Positions 26,488 through 35,895 of a stretch of 64,000 nt of DNA are shown in pieces (the first letter of the stretch is position 1; every line of letters begins with the position of its first letter). A program made the position numbers and the translations under genes. Source of the stretch: Methylobacterium brachythecii (GTDB lineage Bacteria; Pseudomonadota; Alphaproteobacteria; Rhizobiales; Beijerinckiaceae); the NCBI RefSeq assembly GCF_014196345.1, contig NZ_JACIDN010000006.1:248001-312000 (forward strand), read 5' to 3'. The notes below the pieces were generated by a model. It saw only the letters and a program-made list of their open reading frames with translations. It was not told the DNA's origin and did not search any database.

Positions 26488-27315
26488 ATGGACAAGCCGA
26501 TCCGCCGCCGTGGACGTCCGAAGAGCATCAAGCCGGTCGAGCAGCCTTCGGGCATCCAGGCGCTGAACAGGGCTCTGGACGTCCTCGAAGCACTCGTCGA
26601 GCATGAAGGCGTGACGCTGACGGAACTTGCCGGCTATCTTGGGCAATCGACGGCGACCATGCACCGCGTGCTCAACACCCTGGAGAGCCGGCAGTACGTC
26701 GAGACCGATCCGAAGAGCCAGGAATGGTTCGTCGGTCCGGAAGCATTCCGGCTGGGCTCGGCATTCCTACGGCACACCAACATCGTCGAACGCAGTCGTC
26801 CCGTCCTGCGGGAGCTCATGGCCAAGACCGGCGAGACAGCGAATCTGGGGATCGAGTCGGACGGCGTGGTGCTCTTCGTGAGCCAGGTCGAGACGCACGA
26901 GACGATCAGGGCGTTTATCCCGCCCGGGACGAAATCGCCGTTGCACGCGTCCGGTATCGGGAAGGCGCTCTTGAGCACCTTCGACGAGAAGGCGCTCGCG
27001 ACGTACCTGCGTACCGCGGATTTCGCCCGTTTTACGAACAGGACGATCGGGGGAGCCGAGGATCTGGCGGCAGAGATCCAGAAGACGCGAACGCTGGGCT
27101 ATTCCATCGACGACGAAGAGCGGACGACCGGCATGCGCTGCGTCGCGGCTTCGATCTTCAACGCCTACGGGGAGGCGGTGGCCGGGATATCCGTCTCCGG
27201 ACCGACGGTCAGAGTGCATGAAGCCCGGATACCCCAGATCGGGAAATGGGTCGCGGGCGCGGCCCGTGATATTTCCGAGCGCCTGGGCGCCAATAGGGCG
27301 GCCCAATCAGGCTAA
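26488..27315 (+). CDS. bhcR: IclR-family regulator BhcR
   Basis: A 275-residue IclR protein: a basic N-terminal arm (MDKPIRRRGRPKSIKPVEQP), a winged helix near 28-90 (ALDVLEALVEHEGVTLTELA), and an effector domain from about 105 containing KSPLHASGIGKALLS and the C-terminal AGISVSGPTVRV block. A GAGGAG site precedes the start. It diverges from bhcABCD exactly as bhcR does in Paracoccus denitrificans, where it senses glyoxylate, so the same role is likely here. Confidence 0.9.
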   Translation: MDKPIRRRGRPKSIKPVEQPSGIQALNRALDVLEALVEHEGVTLTELAGYLGQSTATMHRVLNTLESRQYVETDPKSQEWFVGPEAFRLGSAFLRHTNIVERSRPVLRELMAKTGETANLGIESDGVVLFVSQVETHETIRAFIPPGTKSPLHASGIGKALLSTFDEKALATYLRTADFARFTNRTIGGAEDLAAEIQKTRTLGYSIDDEERTTGMRCVAASIFNAYGEAVAGISVSGPTVRVHEARIPQIGKWVAGAARDISERLGANRAAQSG

Positions 27316-27460
27316 CGCTTCAATGTGCGCCGTCACTTCGTTCAAGCGGTTCGGTTGTGAGCCGCCGAATCGAAGAGACGCCGCATTCAAGACGCCTCCT
27401 CCAATCAAGCGAAGGCTGTGTCGGGCAAGAACCGAAAATTTACTTCGGATGGCCGCGTAG

Positions 27461-29140
27461 TTATGCCGCTCGAATGTTACTCAGGAACCGCTCTACTTCG
27501 CTGGTGAGGCATTCCGACTGGCGCGAAAGGTTCGCGGCGGCTCCCACGACTTGGGCCGACGACGTGCCGGTTTGTTCTACGGCTCCCGCCACCTCGGCGA
27601 TGTTCGTGGTGACTTCGTCCGTGCCGATCGAGGCCTGCGCGACGTTTCGAACGATCTCCTGCGTCGCCGCGCCCTGCTCCTCCACCGCCGCGGCGATCGA
27701 GGTCGCAACGCCGCTGATCTCGCGGATGCGTTTTGTGATGCCCTCGATCGCCAGGACCGAGTCGCCCGTGGCCGCCTGAATGCATCCGATCTGCGCGGTG
27801 ATCTCGTCGGTGGCTCGCGCCGTCTGTCCGGCGAGATCCTTGACCTCTGCGGCGACGACGGCGAAGCCGCGGCCCGCCTCGCCGGCCCGTGCCGCTTCGA
27901 TCGTCGCGTTCAGGGCCAAAAGGTTTGTTTGGGCGGCGATCGAAGCGATCATCGCGACGGCGTCGCCGATGCGCGTCGCCGCCCCGCTGAGTTCCTTGAC
28001 CAGAATTCCGGTCTGATCGGCCTCGGACACGGCCTGGTGGGCGAGCCTCGCCGAATTGTCCACCTGTCGGCCGATCTCCTGCACCGAGGATCCAAGTTCC
28101 TCGGCTGCGGCCGCCACGGTGCTGACGTTCGAGGATGCCTGTTCGGCCGCCGCCGCCACGTTGAAGGACCTGCTCGCCGCTCGGGTCGCGACGGCCTCCA
28201 TCGTCTGTGCCGTCGCATGCAGGTCGCCGGCCGATGCCGAAACAGAGCCGACGATGTTGCCGACGACGGACTCGAAACTGTCGGCGATGCCATTCATCAT
28301 CAGCTTGCGCTGGCCATCGGCGTCGCTCTGCGCCACGGCAACTTCCCGCTCCAGCGCTTCCTTCCTGATCAAACCTTCCTTGAAGCCGGTGATGGCCCGG
28401 GCCATCGCGCCGATTTCATCGGCTCGGGCAGTGAACGGGATTGTGACCGTCAGGTCGTTCCCGGCCAGCGCGGTGACAGAGGAGGTGATCCGTTGCAGCG
28501 GTCGCACGATAATCTGCCGGAGCAGCACGGCAATTGCCGCGGTTGCGAGCAGCGCAGCGACGGCGGCCAAGGGTGCGGCAAATCTCTGCTGCCGAAACGT
28601 CTCGGACTTCAACTCGGATGCAAGCAGAAGCCGGCGCTGTTGCAGTTCGGTGGCGCGATCGGTGTCCTTCATGACCTGTTCGAGAAGCGGCCATGCTTCT
28701 CCGGATCGCTCGATCTGCATTGCTGCGGCGTTGGTGGCGGGATTCAATGCCAGCGAAACCTGGCGATCGTAGACCGTACGCGTGAGCTTCTCGACGGCCT
28801 GCCGAAGGCTTGCGGTCACGGACGCCATGTCATCGTCGCCGAGGCTCAGCGCTTTGAGGTTGACGAACTGCCCATCGATCTGAGTCAGACGATCGCTGTA
28901 GATATTCTGCAGATAGCCACTGCCGGTGATCGTCATTCCGCGGACAAGGGCCTGCACATCGACGATGTGCATCTGTATTTCGCGAAGGACGACGGTTTTT
29001 TCCCATTCACGATTCGTGGACTGAGACACTGTCTCGACGTTAGATTGACTTATATAATTGTAACCGGAATAACAAATAATGATTCCCGCCAAAATCGCAT
29101 TGGCGATAGCGAACTTGGCGATTATGCTGAGTTTGGACAT
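27461..29140 (-). CDS. Methyl-accepting chemotaxis protein
   Basis: A 559-residue chemoreceptor. A first transmembrane helix at about 6-28 is followed by a periplasmic four-helix-type sensor domain of roughly 150 residues, a second helix near 180-205 ([18 protein letters not shown]), a HAMP domain ([20 protein letters not shown]), and a signalling domain whose hairpin tip reads [20 protein letters not shown]. The start at 29140 was preferred over a TTG five codons upstream. No chemotaxis operon is nearby; its place inside purine genes raises the possibility that it senses purines, ureides or glyoxylate, which is inference only. Confidence 0.9.
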   Translation of the reverse strand: MSKLSIIAKFAIANAILAGIIICYSGYNYISQSNVETVSQSTNREWEKTVVLREIQMHIVDVQALVRGMTITGSGYLQNIYSDRLTQIDGQFVNLKALSLGDDDMASVTASLRQAVEKLTRTVYDRQVSLALNPATNAAAMQIERSGEAWPLLEQVMKDTDRATELQQRRLLLASELKSETFRQQRFAAPLAAVAALLATAAIAVLLRQIIVRPLQRITSSVTALAGNDLTVTIPFTARADEIGAMARAITGFKEGLIRKEALEREVAVAQSDADGQRKLMMNGIADSFESVVGNIVGSVSASAGDLHATAQTMEAVATRAASRSFNVAAAAEQASSNVSTVAAAAEELGSSVQEIGRQVDNSARLAHQAVSEADQTGILVKELSGAATRIGDAVAMIASIAAQTNLLALNATIEAARAGEAGRGFAVVAAEVKDLAGQTARATDEITAQIGCIQAATGDSVLAIEGITKRIREISGVATSIAAAVEEQGAATQEIVRNVAQASIGTDEVTTNIAEVAGAVEQTGTSSAQVVGAAANLSRQSECLTSEVERFLSNIRAA

Positions 29141-29474
29141 GAGAGCACCGAACAATCTTGCGGTAACTCGTAAGAATTTAAATAGTATAATATAATTTAT
29201 TGTAAACTGCGCAAAATACTGCGGAAAGCGCCATGTTGATCTGAGCTGGAATTCTAATTGTGCAACGAATGCTGATCGCTCCGATAATTTCGATCGCCTT
29301 GCGCGGCCGGGACTCCGCCCAGGGCCATTAGCAATCGTAGTGTGCAGATGAGCTATTTCTACATTTCGATCATCTTGCGTCGGACGTGAACGTCAAAATT
29401 TCCGAAGGTCCTTGCGGAATTTTCCAACGTTCCCGACGCTGCGCCAGAGAGAGCCGAACCGTGGCCGCGTCCGG
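29141..29474. other. Chemoreceptor upstream region
   Basis: The 60 bases before the chemoreceptor gene are AT-rich and promoter-like. An imperfect inverted repeat, AATTTCCG and CGGAATTTT, lies at 29398-29423 and resembles the candidate purine operator. Confidence 0.4.
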
Positions 29475-29999
29475 TCAGGCGCCCGTGGCGCGACGCTTAC
29501 CCAACAGCGGCCGCACTTCCTCCAGCATCGCCATCATGATCGCAGGCACGCCTGCCATCACGAACACATTCTTCATCCGGAAGCCGGGAGCCTTCGCCAT
29601 CGGGCTGACGATGAGATCCGCGCCGAACGGGATCCGAGCCATACGGAGGCGCGCGGCGTTGAGCTTGCCAGGTTCGAGACGCTCGAGAAGCATCGCCCTT
29701 GCGCGCGGGTCGACATCGATCCCGACGCCGAACGCGGAAGCGATGCTGTCGGCCGTCACGTCGTCGTGGGTCGGCCCGATCCCCCCGGTCGTCAGGACGT
29801 AGGTATACCGGGTTCGCAGCGCATTCACGGCGTCGACGATCTCGCTGCACTCGTCCGGAACGATGCGGACTTCGCGCAGGTGGACGCCGACCTCGGTCAG
29901 CATGTCCGCGATGACGCCGAGGTTTTGATCCTTCGTGTGGCCGGACAGGACTTCATCCCCGATGAGGATAACGGCGGCGGTAGTGGGACGCTCGGTCAT
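29475..29999 (-). CDS. Short molybdopterin-binding (MoaB/CinA N-terminal) protein
   Basis: A 174-residue protein with the molybdopterin-binding fold: ILIGDEVLSGHTKDQN at the N-terminus and the VLTTGGIGPTHDDVTADSIA motif in the middle. Competence/damage-type relatives are usually about 250 residues; this one ends shortly after GVPAIMMAMLEEVRPLLG, so it lacks the usual C-terminal part. An ATG at 29999 or a GTG one codon earlier can start it. It is 28 bases after xdhB, so it is probably co-transcribed with xdhAB and may help deliver or modify the cofactor. Confidence 0.75.
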   Translation of the reverse strand: MTERPTTAAVILIGDEVLSGHTKDQNLGVIADMLTEVGVHLREVRIVPDECSEIVDAVNALRTRYTYVLTTGGIGPTHDDVTADSIASAFGVGIDVDPRARAMLLERLEPGKLNAARLRMARIPFGADLIVSPMAKAPGFRMKNVFVMAGVPAIMMAMLEEVRPLLGKRRATGA

Positions 30000-30027
30000 C
30001 ACGGAACCTTCGGATTCCAGCGAGAGC

Positions 30028-32376
30028 CTATGCGACCGCGGCCGGCTTCTTGACCGACTGAACCGCCATGAGGATGGCTTCGGGCGTGCACGGCGCGTCG
30101 AGCACTGGATCGGATCCCGGACCGCCGGCGGCTCTTACCGCATCGCGAACCGCGAGCCAGACCGAGAACCCGAGCAGCATCGGCGGCTCCCCCACCGCCT
30201 TCGATTTGAAGATGCTGTCCTTCACGTTCTCGTTCTTGAAAAGGCGCGTCGTGAACTCCGCAGGCACGTCGTTGGCCGTGGGGATCTTGTAGGTGCTCGG
30301 CGCATGCGTCAGCAGCTTGCCGTTCTTGGGGTGCCAGACCAACTCCTCGCTGGTGACCCATCCCATGCTCTGAACGAAACCGCCTTCGACCTGTCCCACA
30401 TCGAGCGCCGGGTTCAGCGATCGACCGGCATCGTGGAGCACATCGGCGCGCACGAGGCGCCACTCGCCGGTCAGGGTATCGATCATCACCTCGCTGATGG
30501 CAGCGCCGTAGGCGTAGTAGTAGAACGGGTTTCCGCTCATGGTTTCGCGGTCCCAGTGGATCTCGGGCGTGGCATAGAACCCGTCCGACCAGAGCTGGAT
30601 GCGCGAGACGTAGGCTTTCGCCACGAGCTCTTCGAAGCTGAGGTTGGTTCCGTTGACTTGGACCCTGCCGCCACTGAGGACGACGTCCTCCGGCTCGCCG
30701 CCGTAGATCTGGGAGGCGAAGGCCTCGAGACGCCTCCTGATCTGGCGTGCAGCGTCCTGAGCCGCCTTGCCGTTGAGATCGGCGCCGGTCGAGGCCGCCG
30801 TCGCGGACGTGTTTGCGATCTTCTGCGTATCGGTCGCCGTGGAGCGGACGCGCTCGAACCGCACGCCGAGCTCCTCCGCGACGACCTGGGCGACCTTGGT
30901 GTTCAGGCCTTGCCCCATCTCCGTGCCGCCGTGGTTCACGATGATCGAGCCGTCCGTGTAGACGTGGACCAGTGCCCCTGCCTGATTGAGATGGGTGAGG
31001 TTGAACGAGATACCGAACTTGCAGGGCCCGATATTGATGCCCTTCTTCAGGACCGGGCTCGACGCGTTGAACCGTTCGATCGCTTCCCGCCGCGCCCAGT
31101 AGCCGCTCGTCCGGAGCAACTCGCCCGTCAGCTCGTGGATGACGTTGTCGACGATCACCTGGCCGTACGGCGTGACGTTGTTCTGGCGGCGGCCGTAGAA
31201 GTTGGTATGCCTCACGGTGACCGGGTCGAGGTTCAGCGCGCCGGCGACACGGTCGAGGATCGCCTCGATCGCGAAGGCTCCCTGTGGGCCTCCGAAGCCG
31301 CGGAAGGCCGTGTTGCTTTGCGTGTTGGTCTTCGCCGTGTAGCCGCGGATGGCGACGTTCGGCAGCCAATAGGCGTTGTCGAAATGGCAGATCGCCCGCG
31401 TCATAACCGGGCCCGACAGATCGGTCGAGAACCCACAGTTCGAGATCATGGTCAGATCGGCTGCAATGATCAGCCCAGTGGCGTCGAAACCCACCTCGTA
31501 GTCGTATTCGAAGCCGTGTCGCCGGCCCGTGATCATGAAGTCGTCGTCGCGGTCGAGCCGCAGCTTGACAGGCCGGTTGAGCTTCGCGGCCGCCATGGCG
31601 ACGACGCAGACGTGGAGGCCGGACTGCGACTCCTTACCACCGAACCCGCCACCCATGCGCCGGCACTCGACGTGGACGCGGTTCGCAGGCACGCCGAGCG
31701 CGTGGGATGCCATCAGCTGCATCTCCGACGGATGCTGCGTCGAGCACTGGATCTTGACGCCGCCATCGTCAGCCGGCGTCGCGTAGGCGATCTGGCCTTC
31801 CAGGTAGAACTGCTCCTGCCCACCCAGACTGAGGGTGCCCTTCAGGCGATGCTCGGCGGTCGCCATCGCCTCCGCCGGATTGCCGCGCGTCAGATGCATC
31901 GGCGGCAGGATGAAGCTCTGCCGGGAAACCGCCTCCCTGGGATCCAGGACGGCCTCGAGCGGCTCGATGTCGAGAACCTTGCTGGCCTTGGCAGCCGCAC
32001 GCCGTGCGATCAGCCGGTTCGTCGCAACGACGGCGAAGACGGGCTGCCCGACATACTGCACGGTGTCCTTCGCGAAGATCGGGTCGTCGTGCACGACCGG
32101 ACCGCAATCGTTCACACCGGGTATGTCGGCGGCTGTCAGGACGGCCACGACGCCGGGAATGGCACGCAGCGCCTCTATGTCGATCGACTTCAGCCGTCCA
32201 TGTGGGATCGGCGACAGGCCGAGCGCGACGTGGAGCGTTCCTTCGGATTCCGGAATGTCATCCGTGTAGTAGGCGCGGCCGCTGACATGGAGATGGGCTG
32301 ACTCGTGCGGGCGTGAGATTCCGACCTGCGCGACGGGCGTTCCAACGAGTTCGCTCGGCTCGAAATGCTTGTTCAT
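30028..32376 (-). CDS. xdhB: Xanthine dehydrogenase, molybdopterin-binding subunit
   Basis: A 782-residue large subunit of the molybdenum hydroxylase family. Seen: YTDDIPESEGTLHVALGLS near the N-terminus, the MGGGFGGKE motif, NTAFRGFGGPQG, GGTEMGQGLNTKV, and the catalytic Glu730 in KAVGEPPML. With XdhA it oxidises hypoxanthine to xanthine and xanthine to urate in the cytoplasm. GAGAGG precedes the ATG, nine bases after the xdhA stop. Confidence 0.96.
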   Translation of the reverse strand: MNKHFEPSELVGTPVAQVGISRPHESAHLHVSGRAYYTDDIPESEGTLHVALGLSPIPHGRLKSIDIEALRAIPGVVAVLTAADIPGVNDCGPVVHDDPIFAKDTVQYVGQPVFAVVATNRLIARRAAAKASKVLDIEPLEAVLDPREAVSRQSFILPPMHLTRGNPAEAMATAEHRLKGTLSLGGQEQFYLEGQIAYATPADDGGVKIQCSTQHPSEMQLMASHALGVPANRVHVECRRMGGGFGGKESQSGLHVCVVAMAAAKLNRPVKLRLDRDDDFMITGRRHGFEYDYEVGFDATGLIIAADLTMISNCGFSTDLSGPVMTRAICHFDNAYWLPNVAIRGYTAKTNTQSNTAFRGFGGPQGAFAIEAILDRVAGALNLDPVTVRHTNFYGRRQNNVTPYGQVIVDNVIHELTGELLRTSGYWARREAIERFNASSPVLKKGINIGPCKFGISFNLTHLNQAGALVHVYTDGSIIVNHGGTEMGQGLNTKVAQVVAEELGVRFERVRSTATDTQKIANTSATAASTGADLNGKAAQDAARQIRRRLEAFASQIYGGEPEDVVLSGGRVQVNGTNLSFEELVAKAYVSRIQLWSDGFYATPEIHWDRETMSGNPFYYYAYGAAISEVMIDTLTGEWRLVRADVLHDAGRSLNPALDVGQVEGGFVQSMGWVTSEELVWHPKNGKLLTHAPSTYKIPTANDVPAEFTTRLFKNENVKDSIFKSKAVGEPPMLLGFSVWLAVRDAVRAAGGPGSDPVLDAPCTPEAILMAVQSVKKPAAVA

Positions 32377-32385
32377 CGCCGCCTC

Positions 32386-33936
32386 TCACTGCCGCATGGT
32401 CGCGTAGATGCTGGTCTGATCGGGCGCCAAAGCCGGTAGCGTTCCGCTTCTGGTCTCCAGCCAGAAGCGTTCGAGGAGGTTCGCCACGACGAGGGTGCGA
32501 TAGTTCGAGCTGGCCCGCAGATCCGTCATCGGCGTGAACGCCGAGACAAGGGCGGCCTTCGCCTCTTGGAGAACCGCCTCGGACCAGTCGCTCCCGACCA
32601 CCACCGCCTCCGCTTCGGATGCGCGCTTCACGGTGGCGGCCATGCCGCCGAAAGCGAACCGGGCCTGGGTGATCGCACCGTCGGCAGAGCGCTCGATCAT
32701 CAGGCCGGCACAGAGAGCCGAGATGTCGGAATCGTAGCGCTTGGAGACCTTGTAGACCCGAACCTCCTGGCCGGCGGCCGGCAGCGGCACATCGATGCGC
32801 TCGAGGAATTCGCCCTCTCTCATCTCGTTCTTCATGTAGTCGAGATAGAACCGGTCCAGCGGTATCCGACGCTGCTCCTTGTTCTTCCGGAGGATCAGCT
32901 CGGCGCCGAGCGCCATCAGGGTCGGGGGACCGTCCCCGATCGGCGAGCCGTTCGCGACGTTGCCTCCGATCGTCCCTGCATGACGGACCGGTGGAGAGGC
33001 GAAACGGGTGTGGACCTCGCTGAGCGTCGGCCAGTGGGCCACGAGTGCCTTGAACGCGTCCTCGAGGGGCGTGGCAGCCCCGATGCGGAGATACCCGTTG
33101 CTCCGCTCGATGACCTTCAGCTCATCGACGGCGCCGATGTAGAGCACGTCGCCGATGTCCCGCATCTGCTTGTTGACCCAAAGCCCGATGTCGGTCGCGC
33201 CGGCCAGAAGTCTGGCTTTGGGTTCGGCTTCTCGAAGCTCGGCGAACTCCGCGAGGGTCCGTGGCGCCCAGTATCGCGCCTGCGAGCCTTCATAGCGTGC
33301 CGATGCCTCTCCGATCTGCAGCAAGGCCCGCTCGATACGCCCGGTGTCGATCCGCTTCCTCGGTAGGTCGAACATCAGTTGTCCGGCCTCCAGGATCGGA
33401 CGATAGCCGGTGCAGCGACAGAGGTTGCCGGCGAGATCGTCCGAAAGCTCCGCGCGGGTCGGATGCGTGCCGGCCTCACAGTGCTTCTCGTATGTGGCGG
33501 TCAGCGTCATGACGAAGCCGGGCGTGCAGAAGCCACACTGGGAGCCGTGGCATTCGACCATCGCCTGCTGGACCGGGTGGAGGGCATCGTCGTCGTCGCC
33601 TTCGGTTGCCTGCCGAAGGTCCTCGACCGTCAGAAGTGCGCAGCCATCCAAGGTGGGGAGAAACTTGATGCATGCATTCATCGGTCGGACCGACAGCCGA
33701 CCGATCCGCACGGCATTTGTGTCATCGGGAGTCGGGAGTCCCCCGGCGCTCACCGGAGCCATCTCGGCGACGAGCACCGTACAGGCCCCGCAGTCGCCTT
33801 CAGCGCACCCCTCCTTGGTCCCCTTCTTCCGCGCGGTCTCCCGCAGCCAATCGAGGACCGTCGCTGTCGGCTCGGCATCAGCGATCTCAACGATCCGACC
33901 GTCGTGATAGAAACGAATTGGGGCTCTGGCCTGCAT
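32386..33936 (-). CDS. xdhA: Xanthine dehydrogenase, FAD and 2Fe-2S subunit
   Basis: A 516-residue subunit. A plant-type 2Fe-2S domain has Cys44, Cys49, Cys52 and Cys89; an all-helical second cluster domain has CGFC (134-137) and CRC (173-175). A PCMH-type FAD domain follows (RLLAGATDIGLWVNKQ and the TIGGNVANGSPIGDGPP flavin loop). It transfers electrons from the molybdenum site in XdhB to NAD. AGGAAAC precedes the ATG. It is the first gene of the xdhA-xdhB-molybdopterin-protein operon, divergent from a LysR gene. Confidence 0.95.
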   Translation of the reverse strand: MQARAPIRFYHDGRIVEIADAEPTATVLDWLRETARKKGTKEGCAEGDCGACTVLVAEMAPVSAGGLPTPDDTNAVRIGRLSVRPMNACIKFLPTLDGCALLTVEDLRQATEGDDDDALHPVQQAMVECHGSQCGFCTPGFVMTLTATYEKHCEAGTHPTRAELSDDLAGNLCRCTGYRPILEAGQLMFDLPRKRIDTGRIERALLQIGEASARYEGSQARYWAPRTLAEFAELREAEPKARLLAGATDIGLWVNKQMRDIGDVLYIGAVDELKVIERSNGYLRIGAATPLEDAFKALVAHWPTLSEVHTRFASPPVRHAGTIGGNVANGSPIGDGPPTLMALGAELILRKNKEQRRIPLDRFYLDYMKNEMREGEFLERIDVPLPAAGQEVRVYKVSKRYDSDISALCAGLMIERSADGAITQARFAFGGMAATVKRASEAEAVVVGSDWSEAVLQEAKAALVSAFTPMTDLRASSNYRTLVVANLLERFWLETRSGTLPALAPDQTSIYATMRQ

Positions 33937-34589
33937 CCTGACGTTTCCTGACGCTTCTTCTCTCCTCCGCGGCCCCGAACTTCGAGCGTACGCGGAAGTT
34001 GCCGGTCTCGATCAATCGGCGGCAAGAGCCCCGCGCCCGGACCTGGAAGTCGTTCCGGATCGGGGCACCTGGCCATTGCGCTCTGTGAACGCCCATCCGG
34101 CCACCAGACGCGCTCATTCGTGCGACGATCGCTCCCGACGGGAGAGTGAACGGGATGTCTAATCGCGCCTCCCTAGCCCAGCCAGACATGAAATCCGTGA
34201 ACACCTTCCAGCGGAATCGAAGTCCCGAGCCGTGGTTCGCGGGAGAGGAGAGCCTTTCCGAGGAGCACGGCTACGCTTCGAAGCTACCGGTCGTTCGGTA
34301 CGAAACCCTGAAACACCTTCCGAAAAAGCAGAGAAATAGAAGGGCGGCCGGCAGGACTGCAGCGGCGATCACTCAACGCCAGATTTTTGTCAGACGACTG
34401 ATTTCGCTTGTTGAATCTGTGTTCCGAACCGGATCCCAACGTGGATTTTGATCGCGAGATGTCGAAGCCATCGACATGGGAACTGCATCTCGATTGCGAT
34501 GCGCAAACCAACTGCCGCCTTTCCGATCGAGATTAATTCGCTAGCGTCGAAACTGAAGCGAAGAAATCCGGCGGAACGGACACTGCAAG
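33937..34589. other. xdhA / LysR divergent intergenic region
   Basis: A 653-base region, the longest intergenic stretch in the purine locus. The plus frame at 34146-34451 is not protein-like. It contains the half-site at 34317-34334. The last 250 bases are less GC-rich. Confidence 0.4.
34317..34334 (+). promoter_or_regulatory. Partial match to the purine operator motif
   Basis: CTTCCGAAAAAGCAGAG carries the CTTCCGAA half of the shared motif but not the TTCG half. It lies between xdhA and the LysR gene. Confidence 0.3.
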
Positions 34590-35519
34590 TTGATCTCACT
34601 CGAAAGCATCCGGACGTTCATCCGTGCAGCCGAGTCCGGCAGCTTTTCGGCGGCCGGCCGGCATATGAGGATCTCGCCTTCGGTCGTCAGCTACCGCGTG
34701 CAGTGCCTCGAAGATCACCTCGGCTGCCTGTTGCTGACCCGAACGACCCGCAACATGAGCCTCACGGACGCCGGTCGACAGTTCTACGACCATTGCGTCG
34801 ACGTCCTCGCGTCGGTCGAGGCTGCGGAAAAGAGCGTGGAGACGGCCGGGGCGAGTCCCCGCGGAGTCTTGAAAGTCGCGGCGCCGCTCTTGCTGGGCAG
34901 CCAGGTCGTCGCTCCTCTCATCCCGCGGTTCCGTGAACGCCATAGCGAAACCAGCGTGAACCTCAGGCTGTCGGACAGCTTCGTCGACTTCGTGCAGGAA
35001 TCCATCGACATCGGAATTCGGATGTCGGTGATGGCGGATTCCAGTTTCACGCTGAGGAAGATCGCCGAGATCGAACGGGTGTTCTGTGCCTCGCCCAGCT
35101 ATCTCTCGGAGGCGCCACCGCTCGAACGGTCCGCCGATCTCCTGAACCACTCCTGCCTGCTGCTCCGGTTTCCGGGATCCGAGCAATACCGCTGGACCAT
35201 GACCGAACAGGACGAGACCATCACCCTGCCGGTGGCCGGGGAGTTGGACGCGGACAATGGGGAAGTTCTCACGAAATGGGCGCTCGACGGCTTCGGTATC
35301 GCGATGAAGCCGCTCTTCGAAGTCGCCCCTTACTTGGCAGACGGTCGTCTGGTTCAGGTTCTGCCGGCAGTGTCACCGGTCTCAGTCACGCTCGGACTGC
35401 TCTACCCGTCCCGCAAACTGCTGCCGAACCGGGCCAAGACGTTCATCGGCATGGCAACCGAAGAGATCCGAAGACACCTCGGACAACAACTGGCTCTGGT
35501 GGGACGTCAGCTGCCATGA
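34590..35519 (+). CDS. LysR-type regulator, probably of xdhAB
   Basis: A 309-residue LysR protein, paralogous to the one beside guaD. Helix-turn-helix: TFIRAAESGSFSAAGRHMRI; effector domain from about residue 90. The start is a TTG at 34590, since no ATG gives a complete N-terminal helix, and no strong ribosome site is seen. It diverges from xdhA. Confidence 0.82.
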   Translation: MISLESIRTFIRAAESGSFSAAGRHMRISPSVVSYRVQCLEDHLGCLLLTRTTRNMSLTDAGRQFYDHCVDVLASVEAAEKSVETAGASPRGVLKVAAPLLLGSQVVAPLIPRFRERHSETSVNLRLSDSFVDFVQESIDIGIRMSVMADSSFTLRKIAEIERVFCASPSYLSEAPPLERSADLLNHSCLLLRFPGSEQYRWTMTEQDETITLPVAGELDADNGEVLTKWALDGFGIAMKPLFEVAPYLADGRLVQVLPAVSPVSVTLGLLYPSRKLLPNRAKTFIGMATEEIRRHLGQQLALVGRQLP

Positions 35520-35562
35520 CGGATCGCGGAGCACGTCTCGCGTGACGAGGAGCCAGATAAAG

Positions 35563-35591
35563 GGCTTGCCGTGCCGAGGGCACGGCAAGCC
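35563..35591. terminator. Perfect 13-base hairpin after the LysR gene
   Basis: GGCTTGCCGTGCC (35563-35575), loop GAG, GGCACGGCAAGCC (35579-35591). It lies 44 bases past the LysR stop. There is no T-run on the plus strand and a short CTTTAT on the minus strand, so it is a terminator-like structure rather than a canonical one. Confidence 0.5.
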
Positions 35592-35895
35592 AAGGTTCTG
35601 GGAGGAAATGCCTCGGACGCGTGCGGTCGTTGAGACGCGGCGGATGCATGCTCAAAGCTATACGCCGCCGCAGATCCGAATAGATTGCTATTCTGGAAGC
35701 TGCTTCTGCTATTCGGCAATGCTCTTCGCCCGACCCTTCAATCCCCCGAATCTGTTGGCGACACCTAACGGGAAATCCACAAACCCGCGCAGGCCGGCAT
35801 CTGCTAGCGTCCTCCGGTCGAGGTTGGCGACCTCCCGGTTCGGCTGACGGCCGTTCCGTCGTCGTCGGCCAAGCGGACCGAAAGGGATCGACGCG
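35592..35895. other. Intergenic stretch
   Basis: About 304 bases without a supported gene or repeat. Confidence 0.35.

Noticed and set aside
27551..29173. 540-residue plus-strand frame across the chemoreceptor gene
   Set aside because: It is antisense to unmistakable HAMP and signalling domains; composition is Gly/Arg/Asp-rich with no recognisable fold.
29935..32301. 788-residue plus-strand frame across xdhB
   Set aside because: It is antisense to a gene with all molybdenum hydroxylase motifs and has no protein-like hydrophobic pattern.
34146..34451. 101-residue plus-strand frame in the xdhA/LysR gap
   Set aside because: Composition is not protein-like, no conserved motif is seen, and it lies in what looks like a regulatory region.
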